A stretch of DNA of 5,019 bases from assembly GCA_030831005.1 (NCBI GenBank), contig JAURLW010000078.1:1-5019 (forward strand), written 5' to 3'. How positions within the stretch are numbered: position 1 is the stretch's first letter; each line of letters starts with the position of its first letter. This DNA comes from Bacteroidota bacterium. GTDB taxonomy: Bacteria > Bacteroidota > Bacteroidia > Chitinophagales > Chitinophagaceae. The notes beneath the pieces are model-generated. The model was not told where the DNA came from. It did no database searches and worked only from the letters and a program-made list of their open reading frames with translations. Below are positions 1 through 5,019 of the stretch, one piece after another. The position numbers and the translations under genes were made by a program.

Positions 1-1
1 G

Positions 2-523
2 GCTGTAAAGCCTGAAAAACAAGGGTCTTATTCTTTTACAAACTTAAAAACAGGCGATCTTATTTGTCGTTACGGAACGGATATCATAAGCTATATGCTA
101 CAACAAAGTAATCCGAGAAAGAAATGGTACTCTCATTGTGGAATCCTCATTGATAGCAACAAAAAATATTGGGTTGTCCATATTATGGGCAATAGAGGTG
201 TGAGCATGGAAGCTATTGAAAATTTTTGTGACCCTTCGGTAGCTAGTAAAATTGGTATTTATCGATACGCCATTGCAGATAGCCTACGCAAAACTATAGG
301 AGAAAAAGCACAGACGCTTTTAACACAATCGATAGCATTTGATTATGAATTTGACTTGCAAACCAACAATAAACTATATTGTAGTGAACTCGTATGGACC
401 TTGCTCCCCGATTCGATAAAAAAAAGCGTAAGTATAGACACCTACAAACACAAGCCTGTTTGCTATATCGACGCCTTGCACGATTCTTTAATTGCTAAAC
501 CGATAGTTAATCTTAATTATTAA
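2..523 (+). CDS. YiiX/YebB-like permuted papain-fold cysteine hydrolase (NlpC/P60 superfamily), 5' end outside the window
   Basis: The frame is open from the first full codon at position 2, so the gene begins before the window. The ATG at 95 is internal: the family's first motif, GDLI (codons 19-22 of the visible fragment), lies upstream of it. In the order typical of the circularly permuted YaeF/YiiX/poxvirus G6R branch, the fragment of 173 residues shows GDLI, then YSHCGI with the likely catalytic His (residue 45), then FDYEFD (residues 113-118), then LYCSELVW with the likely nucleophile Cys (residue 127). Members are thought to cleave amide or ester bonds in peptidoglycan peptides or lipids, but the substrate of this one cannot be told. 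Any signal peptide would be off-window, so its location is unknown. It lies 30 bases before the lipoprotein gene on the same strand, so the two may be co-transcribed. The family call is fairly sure; the function is not. Confidence 0.82.
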   Translation, partial: AVKPEKQGSYSFTNLKTGDLICRYGTDIISYMLQQSNPRKKWYSHCGILIDSNKKYWVVHIMGNRGVSMEAIENFCDPSVASKIGIYRYAIADSLRKTIGEKAQTLLTQSIAFDYEFDLQTNNKLYCSELVWTLLPDSIKKSVSIDTYKHKPVCYIDALHDSLIAKPIVNLNY

Positions 524-553
524 ATGATTAATTTTAACTCCTAATACATTTCT

Positions 554-970
554 ATGAAAAAGCAGGTTTTAGTAAGTCTTCTCGTTATCCTTTTTGCAAG
601 TTGCAATTCCACTACGCCTCAAAAAAGTGCTGAAAAATTCCTTAATGGATTTATCAATAACGACTCTAGCGCTATGCTTTCCTGCGCTACCGATAATACA
701 AAAGAATTAGTACGTTTTTATTTTATGATTCGATTAGATAGTATCCAATTCGATAAAAAAATAAGTGTTAGTCCCAATTTAATTTCTCAAAAAAAGGATA
801 CCGCAGTAGTGGGCTATCGAATTCAAGAACAAGATAAAGAATTACCTCTTATGCTTATTAAAGAGCATGGTGATTGGAAAGTAGCCTGTGCAAAATTAGA
901 TTTCAACGATTTAAAAAATCAATTAGACCCTAAGAATAATCCTATATTGCTAGATACCTTAAGCAATTAG
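554..970 (+). CDS. Small lipoprotein with a DUF4878-like (NTF2-fold type) domain
   Basis: The 138-residue product begins MKKQVLVSLLVILFASC, a short basic start, a hydrophobic stretch and a lipobox-like FASC with Cys17 as the predicted lipidation site. It should therefore be exported and anchored in a membrane. After Cys17 come N, S, T, T, P, Q and no acidic cluster, so the Bacteroidota surface-export signal (acidic residues just after the Cys) is not seen, and I infer a periplasm-facing lipoprotein. Residues 21-107 resemble DUF4878 proteins: a helix of the type SAEKFLNGFINND at the start, and a strand pair ending LIKEHGDWKVA near residues 101-111. No catalytic residues are recognisable, and the role is unknown. 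The start has no Shine-Dalgarno-like sequence. The 3' end overlaps the spmAB-like gene on the other strand by 12 bases. The lipoprotein call is good; the domain call is moderate. Confidence 0.8.
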   Translation: MKKQVLVSLLVILFASCNSTTPQKSAEKFLNGFINNDSSAMLSCATDNTKELVRFYFMIRLDSIQFDKKISVSPNLISQKKDTAVVGYRIQEQDKELPLMLIKEHGDWKVACAKLDFNDLKNQLDPKNNPILLDTLSN

Positions 971-2419
971 ATCTTTAGCAAAAAATAGATAGCATAACAA
1001 TATCGCACTAATAATACCAACCAAATCGGCTAATAACATAGTGCCAATAGCATAGCGAGTTTTTTTAATGCCTACAGCACCAAAATAAACAGCCACTACA
1101 TACAGGGTAGTATCAGAAGAGCCTTGCAGAACGCAAGATAATTTTCCTGCGAAAGAATCAACACCTGCATTCTTCATAGTATCAATCATCATACCTCTTG
1201 CACCACTACCACTCATAGGTTTTATTAATGCGGTAGGCAAGCCATCTACAAAATGTGTATCCATTCCTATGCTTGCAAAAACGTGTTTCATACCTTGCAC
1301 ACATAAATCAAAAGTGCCACTTGTTCTCAGCATGCTGATGGCCACTAACATACCCACTAAGTAAGGAATAATCTTTACAGATGTTTCAAAACCACCTTTT
1401 GCACCTTCTACAAAAGCATCAAAAACATCTACTTTTTTATACCATGCACCTCCAATAATAGCCACAAATAAAAATAGGATAATGCCATTGCTCAATAGTG
1501 AAGAAAATTCACTTAAACCTACTTGCGATAAATGCAACATATAAACTACTAAAGCAGCTATGATAGCAGATAATCCAAGTATCCAAGCTAGGATTACAGG
1601 TTGTAGTAATTTAATCTTTTGGCGCAAACTCACGATAATCATAGCGGCCATAGTAGCTATAAAGGTAGCTAACATACAAGGCACAAAAATATCTGTAGGA
1701 TTAGCTGATTTCAATGCTGCACGCGTAGCAATGATACTAATAGGAATCAAGGTTAACCCAGATGCATGCAAACATAAAAACATAATTTGTGCATTGGATG
1801 CCGTTTCTTTATTTGGATTGAGCTCTTGTAAGGATTGCATCGCTTTTAAACCGAAAGGGGTAGCTGCATTATCTAAGCCTAATAAATTTGCAGAAAAATT
1901 GAGCATCATATGTCCAATAGAAGGATGCCCTTTGGGAATCTCTGGAAATAGTTTGGTAAAAAAAGGACCAATGATTTTAGATAACCACTGTATACCACCG
2001 GCTACTTCTGCTATGCGCATTAAGCCCATAAAAAGCGCCATAATACCAATTAAACCTAAGCAAATTTGTACTGCACTTTTACACGTTTCTATAATACCAT
2101 CACTTGGTTTTATCCATCGAGCTTTGAGTTGCTCTATACTCGTTGAAGTAGTTGCTGCAATGGCAACTACAGCAGAATGATCTGCATTTGCTGGTGCATA
2201 AGCAAATGTTTTGGCATAATTGACAAAAGAAGCTGTGTCTTTAAATCCAGCTTTTACAGGATTTTGCATTAAGGTATAGTAGACGGTATCCACAGCATCA
2301 TCTGCTTTTCCAATTACCATTTTGCTAAAAATAGTAGTTTGCTTATGGGCAACTAACTGATAGCACGCTACCGAAATAGCTATGATAATAAAGGCCGACC
2401 ATATTTTTCCTAATGTCAT
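959..2419 (-). CDS. Fused SpmA-SpmB-like membrane protein (nucleoside recognition/Gate domains)
   Basis: This 486-residue polytopic membrane protein joins the two halves that are separate genes, spmA and spmB, in spore-forming Firmicutes. The SpmA half (about 1-265) shows CLGLIGIMALFMGLMRIAE near 120-138, LFPEIPKGHPSIG at 157-169, LNFSANLLGLDNAATPFG at 173-190 and ELNPNKETASNAQIMFL at 199-215. The SpmB half (about 300-486) shows AFVEGAKGGFETSVKIIPYL at 335-354, KPMSGSGARG at 400-409 and LQGSSDTTLYVVAVYFGAVG at 431-450. Hydrophobic segments lie near 7-23, 115-135, 211-235, 243-263, 273-295, 311-325, 348-364 and 461-480. SpmA and SpmB help dehydrate the spore core in Bacillus. In a presumed non-sporulating Bacteroidota the role is unknown; transport or gating of a small molecule is a family-based guess. 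Residues 38-108 form a polar insert absent from short SpmA proteins. It is the last gene of the operon, 2 bases after the LOG gene, with no Shine-Dalgarno. Confidence 0.93.
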   Translation of the reverse strand: MTLGKIWSAFIIIAISVACYQLVAHKQTTIFSKMVIGKADDAVDTVYYTLMQNPVKAGFKDTASFVNYAKTFAYAPANADHSAVVAIAATTSTSIEQLKARWIKPSDGIIETCKSAVQICLGLIGIMALFMGLMRIAEVAGGIQWLSKIIGPFFTKLFPEIPKGHPSIGHMMLNFSANLLGLDNAATPFGLKAMQSLQELNPNKETASNAQIMFLCLHASGLTLIPISIIATRAALKSANPTDIFVPCMLATFIATMAAMIIVSLRQKIKLLQPVILAWILGLSAIIAALVVYMLHLSQVGLSEFSSLLSNGIILFLFVAIIGGAWYKKVDVFDAFVEGAKGGFETSVKIIPYLVGMLVAISMLRTSGTFDLCVQGMKHVFASIGMDTHFVDGLPTALIKPMSGSGARGMMIDTMKNAGVDSFAGKLSCVLQGSSDTTLYVVAVYFGAVGIKKTRYAIGTMLLADLVGIISAILLCYLFFAKDLIA

Positions 2420-2421
2420 AT

Positions 2422-3003
2422 TTATGTTTGTTGTGACGTAATATGAAGATCTGTTGATGGTTTTTTATAGGTACTCATTTTCTCTAATAAAGCTTCCAGA
2501 TTTGTTTCAATAATGATTAGGTCTGCATTTTCTTTTTTCAAAAAACCATATGTTTGCATCTGTTGTATTTGCAGCAAAAGGGAATCATAAAAACCATTTG
2601 TATTTAAAATGCCTATTGGTTTTTGATGCAATCCTAACTGAGACCAGGTAAGCATTTCAAACAATTCTTCTAGTGTGCCAAAACCACCTGGCAAGGTAAT
2701 AATCGCATCGCTTTTTTCTTGCATGATGCGTTTTCGCTCGTGCATACTAGGCACTTCAATTAATTCGCTTAGTTGCGGATGGGCTACTTCTACCGTAAGT
2801 AAGAAACTTGGAATCACTCCAGTAACCTGACCTCCATTTTGCAAAACACCTTCCGCTACAGCACCCATCAAACCAATTTTAGCGCCACCATATACTAAAC
2901 GAATTTGTTTTTGGGCTAATAGGGTGCCTAAAGCAAATGCTTGTTCTTTAAAAATTGGAAGCGTGCCTTCTCCAGCACCACAAAAAACAACAATACTATT
3001 CAT
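2422..3003 (-). CDS. LOG-family (TIGR00730) nucleotide 5'-monophosphate phosphoribohydrolase
   Basis: This soluble Rossmann-fold enzyme of 193 residues belongs to the LOG or 'lysine decarboxylase-like' family, which cleaves the N-glycosidic bond of nucleoside monophosphates (cytokinin ribotides in plants, AMP-type nucleotides in many bacteria) to give free base and ribose 5-phosphate. Counting from the chosen start, it shows VFCGAGEG (6-13), LVYGGAKIGLMGAVAEG (36-52), the substrate-binding MHERKRIM (87-94) and PGGFGTLEE (105-113) with catalytic Glu113. These give the full PGGxGTxxE signature. The frame stays open to an ATG at 3039, but I chose the ATG at 3003 because MNSIVVFCGAG is the usual family N-terminus. 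The longer form would add 12 unrelated residues and a 44-base overlap with lysA; the chosen start overlaps lysA by only 8 bases, which suggests coupled translation. The protein is not a lysine decarboxylase despite old annotations. Its true substrate here is not shown. Confidence 0.93.
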   Translation of the reverse strand: MNSIVVFCGAGEGTLPIFKEQAFALGTLLAQKQIRLVYGGAKIGLMGAVAEGVLQNGGQVTGVIPSFLLTVEVAHPQLSELIEVPSMHERKRIMQEKSDAIITLPGGFGTLEELFEMLTWSQLGLHQKPIGILNTNGFYDSLLLQIQQMQTYGFLKKENADLIIIETNLEALLEKMSTYKKPSTDLHITSQQT

Positions 3004-4219
3004 AGGCAGATAATTCAATTTGATTGCGCAATAAGTCATTAAAACTATCTCTTGCTCTAATGAGTTGTGCTTTATTATTTTTAAACAATACTTCTGCTGG
3101 TTTTAATCGTGCATTGAAATTACTACTCATCTCAAAACCATAAGCACCTGCATTATGAAAAGCCAATACATCACCTTCTCGTACTTCATTTAATACTCTA
3201 TCCCATGCAAATGTATCGGTTTCGCATATATTTCCAACTACAGTATAAATACGTTCTGCACCTTGTGGATTTGAAATATTTGTTATTTCGTGATAAGCAT
3301 CATAGAACATAGGTCTAATTAAGTGATTGAAACCCGAGTTCACCCCAACAAATACAGTAGCCGTTGTTTGCTTAATAACATTTGCTTTTACTAAGAAAGT
3401 GCCAGATTGACTAACTAAATATTTTCCTGGTTCAAACCATGCTTCTAAAGGTCTATGGTATTCTTTTTCAAATGCGATAAATGCTGCAGCAACCTGCTCG
3501 CCTAACAATTCTACATTAGTTTCTTTTTCACCCTCTTTATAAGGCACTTTAAAACCACTTCCTAAATCGATAAAATCTAATTGATCAAATCGTTGTGCAA
3601 AATCAAACATTAATTCTAATGCCTGAAGAAACACTTGAATATCTTTGATTTCGCTTCCGGTGTGCATATGCAAACCATGAATATGTAATCCTGTTGTTTT
3701 TACAATACGTTCTATATGGCGCATTTGATGAATGGAAATACCAAACTTACTATCGATATGGCCTGTTGAAATTTTATAATTCCCTCCTGCTTCTATATGC
3801 GGATTAAGGCGAATACAAACCGGATAAGTATTGCCATAAGTATTGCCAAATTGTTCTAATATAGAAATATTATCAATGTTGATATTAACGCCTAATTCTT
3901 TTGCTTCTTTGATTTCAGAGAAGTCTACGCAATTGGGTGTAAATAATATTTGCGATGGCTCAAAGCCTACATGTAAGCCCAGCTTAACTTCATTAATACT
4001 TACACAATCTAAATTAGCACCTAATTGTAATAAGTGTTTTAGAATATGAATATTCGTGAGTGCTTTGCACGCATAAAAAAAACGGGTGGGATGCCCTTTA
4101 AACGCAGATTGTAATTTTTGGAACTGATCAGTGATGGTTTCTGCATGATAGACATAAACAGGTGTTCCAAATTCATTTGCAATCGCAAGTAACTGTTGTG
4201 AGTATATGGTTTCTTTCAT
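2996..4219 (-). CDS. lysA: Diaminopimelate decarboxylase
   Basis: This PLP enzyme catalyses the last step of lysine synthesis, meso-diaminopimelate to L-lysine plus CO2, in the cytoplasm. The 407-residue length is normal. The alanine-racemase-like barrel carries YACKA with the PLP lysine Lys52, HGLHMHTGS (181-189), DLGSGF (218-223, the phosphate-binding glycine loop) and EPGKYLV (263-269). The C-terminal part has GNICETDTF (329-337) with the active-site Cys332, contributed across the dimer interface in the family, and HNAGAYGFEMSSNFNAR (355-371) with Tyr360. The DLGSGF and EPGK forms differ from the common DLGGG and EPGR; I recall them as usual in Bacteroidota. The ATG at 4219 is the only plausible start: the frame upstream meets a stop at 4250-4252 with no other start codon between. 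It is the first gene of the operon, with a promoter element 4 bases upstream. An ornithine/arginine or carboxynorspermidine decarboxylase is less likely given the CETDTF and MSSNFN motifs. Confidence 0.96.
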   Translation of the reverse strand: MKETIYSQQLLAIANEFGTPVYVYHAETITDQFQKLQSAFKGHPTRFFYACKALTNIHILKHLLQLGANLDCVSINEVKLGLHVGFEPSQILFTPNCVDFSEIKEAKELGVNINIDNISILEQFGNTYGNTYPVCIRLNPHIEAGGNYKISTGHIDSKFGISIHQMRHIERIVKTTGLHIHGLHMHTGSEIKDIQVFLQALELMFDFAQRFDQLDFIDLGSGFKVPYKEGEKETNVELLGEQVAAAFIAFEKEYHRPLEAWFEPGKYLVSQSGTFLVKANVIKQTTATVFVGVNSGFNHLIRPMFYDAYHEITNISNPQGAERIYTVVGNICETDTFAWDRVLNEVREGDVLAFHNAGAYGFEMSSNFNARLKPAEVLFKNNKAQLIRARDSFNDLLRNQIELSAYE

Positions 4220-4223
4220 ATTG

Positions 4224-4231
4224 CAAAGATA
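4224..4231 (-). promoter_or_regulatory. Bacteroidota-type -7 promoter element for lysA-LOG-spmAB
   Basis: On the minus strand this reads TATCTTTG, a perfect match to the TAnnTTTG -7 element used by the main sigma factor of Bacteroidota. Its last base is only 4 bases before the lysA ATG, so transcription should start at or within a few bases of the start codon and give a leaderless or nearly leaderless mRNA. No clear TTTG-type -33 element is visible about 20 bases further upstream. The element lies between the upstream gene's terminator and lysA, just where an operon promoter is expected. I saw no similar element close before the LOG or spmAB-like starts, which supports one transcript for all three genes. 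Confidence 0.7.
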
Positions 4232-4269
4232 AGTCTTGCTATGAAATATTTATGGCTTTTAGCAGGAAT

Positions 4270-4299
4270 AAAGAAGGCCTGCAAATGCAGGCCTTCTTT
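4270..4299 (-). terminator. Hairpin terminator of the aminopeptidase P gene
   Basis: A perfect inverted repeat has 13-base arms (aaagaaggcctgc at 4270-4282 and its complement at 4287-4299) around a 4-base loop. On the minus strand it begins with the last base of the aminopeptidase stop codon (4299-4301) and ends in a U-rich arm, CUUCUUU, followed by AUU. The U-tract is therefore short and partly inside the stem. The plus-strand side also ends T-rich (TTCTTTTATTT), so it could work in both directions, although no plus-strand gene precedes it. It separates the aminopeptidase transcript from the lysA promoter about 40 bases downstream. Confidence 0.85.
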
Positions 4300-5018
4300 T
4301 ATTTGGAACGTTTCATACAACGTTCTATTTCTTCAACGGTTATTGGAATATTCTTGAACAAATCCACATGACCTGTTTTAGTTATCCAAATATTATTTTC
4401 TATACGAATACCCATTTGTTCATCTTCTATATATATTCCCGGCTCCACGGTAAACAACATACCTTCTTTTATTGGCAAGTGTTTTGTTCCAATATCATGA
4501 ACATCAATACCTAAATGATGGGTTACACCATGGTAAAAGTACTTTCTATACGCTGGATTTGCTGGATCTTGATTTTTGATATCAGCTTTTGAAATCAATC
4601 CTAAATTGACCAACTGCTGCTCCATATAAACATTAACCTTAGCCGTATAAGCAAGGATTGAAATGCCTGGTTTCAATATGCTTTTAGCATAATTGTGTAC
4701 AGATAAACATGCGTTATAAACATCCTTTTGACGTTTTGTAAATTTTCCATTTACAGGAATTGTACGCGTCATATCAGCACAATAATTACCATATTCTGCA
4801 CCGAAGTCCATCAGGATTAATTCTCCATTTTTACACACTTGATTATTTTCAACATAATGTAAAATTCTTGCCCTATCACCTGATGCAATGATATTACCAT
4901 AAGCATGTCTAGTAGCTCTATTACGTAAAAACTCATGCGTAATCTCTGCCTCAATTTCATATTCCATCACGCCCGGTTTTATAAATTGCATCACTCTTCT
5001 AAATGCTTTTTCAGTGAT
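4299..5018 (-). CDS. Aminopeptidase P (Xaa-Pro aminopeptidase, M24 family), C-terminal catalytic half; 5' end outside the window
   Basis: This dinuclear-metal (usually Mn) peptidase removes the N-terminal residue from peptides with proline in second position. The 239 visible residues are the catalytic 'pita-bread' domain; the N-terminal domain, about 200 more residues in typical PepP, is outside the window. The frame stays open to the window edge, so the GTG at 4994 and ATG at 4991 are internal codons. Counted from the first full codon (5016-5018), all five metal ligands are present: Asp71 in LMDFGAEYG, Asp82 in CADMTRT, His167 in HGVTHHLGIDVHD, Glu192 in TVEPGIY and Glu207 in GIRIENN. His174 of VHD matches the conserved second histidine. 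The Asp-Asp spacing of 11 equals that in E. coli PepP. The HGVTHHLG and VHD motifs favour aminopeptidase P over methionine aminopeptidase or prolidase. It is probably cytoplasmic, but the N-terminus is not seen. It ends in its own terminator and so is a separate unit from lysA. Confidence 0.93.
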   Translation of the reverse strand: MTEKAFRRVMQFIKPGVMEYEIEAEITHEFLRNRATRHAYGNIIASGDRARILHYVENNQVCKNGELILMDFGAEYGNYCADMTRTIPVNGKFTKRQKDVYNACLSVHNYAKSILKPGISILAYTAKVNVYMEQQLVNLGLISKADIKNQDPANPAYRKYFYHGVTHHLGIDVHDIGTKHLPIKEGMLFTVEPGIYIEDEQMGIRIENNIWITKTGHVDLFKNIPITVEEIERCMKRSK

Positions 5019-5019
5019 A

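Noticed and set aside
95..97. ATG at 95 as the start of the YiiX-like gene
   Set aside because: The frame is open to the window edge, and the conserved GDLI motif lies before this ATG.
542..553. TACATTTC just before the lipoprotein ATG as a Bacteroidota -7 element
   Set aside because: It lacks the final G of TAnnTTTG and no -33 element is visible. The gene may simply be read from upstream.
946..967. Inverted repeat at the convergent gene ends as a bidirectional terminator
   Set aside because: The stem has only 6 mostly A-T pairs with a 10-base loop and no T-tract on either strand.
1560..2180. A 206-codon open frame on the plus strand, opposite the spmAB-like gene
   Set aside because: It lies entirely antisense to a gene with clear conserved motifs, and its translation has no recognisable domain. 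It is best explained by the codon composition of the real gene.
3037..3039. ATG at 3039 as the start of the LOG gene
   Set aside because: It would add 12 residues with no family similarity and a 44-base overlap with lysA; the ATG at 3003 gives the standard N-terminus.
3843..4049. A 68-codon plus-strand open frame inside lysA
   Set aside because: It is antisense to the conserved LysA barrel, with no domain and no start signal.
4162..4371. A 69-codon plus-strand open frame across the lysA start and the terminator
   Set aside because: It runs through the hairpin, the lysA promoter and two real coding ends, and the translation looks like nothing known.
4992..4994. GTG at 4994 as the start of a short M24 protein
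   Set aside because: The frame continues upstream to the window end with sequence (ITEKAFRR) that fits the first helix of the M24 domain, so this is an internal valine codon.

Overview
The window looks like an ordinary chromosomal segment from a member of the Bacteroidota, with the Chitinophagaceae or a close relative as the best guess. The reasons are low GC content (judged by eye), no Shine-Dalgarno-like sequence before any start that can be examined, a TAnnTTTG-type promoter element directly in front of lysA, and protein families in their Bacteroidota form: a fused SpmA-SpmB protein and a LysA with a DLGSGF motif. The family assignment comes from recalled sequence style and was not searched.

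Layout. Positions 1-970 carry two plus-strand genes, 30 bases apart. The first is a YiiX-like permuted papain-fold hydrolase whose 5' end lies outside the window. The second is a small DUF4878-like lipoprotein. The second gene meets the minus-strand operon tail to tail, with a 12-base overlap at 959-970. Positions 959-4219 hold a compact minus-strand operon in the order lysA (diaminopimelate decarboxylase), a LOG-family phosphoribohydrolase, and a fused spmAB-like membrane protein. The first junction overlaps by 8 bases and the second has a 2-base gap. A TATCTTTG element sits 4 bases before the lysA ATG, so the transcript is probably leaderless or nearly so. Positions 4299-5019 hold the C-terminal catalytic half of an aminopeptidase P (M24 family) on the minus strand; its N-terminal half is outside the window. 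A strong hairpin terminator begins inside its stop codon and separates it from the lysA promoter.

Function. LysA makes lysine from meso-diaminopimelate, which is also a peptidoglycan precursor in many bacteria. The LOG protein releases free base from nucleoside monophosphates. SpmAB belongs to the nucleoside recognition ('Gate') membrane family. The tight packing suggests the three are made together, but no shared pathway is established, and SpmAB here is very unlikely to concern sporulation.

There is no gene-free stretch longer than about 80 bases, and I saw no RNA gene, CRISPR array, insertion sequence or phage gene. I did not find a convincing undescribed system. The points most worth checking are the lysA-LOG-spmAB linkage, the roughly 70-residue insert in the SpmA half, and the leaderless-type lysA promoter.
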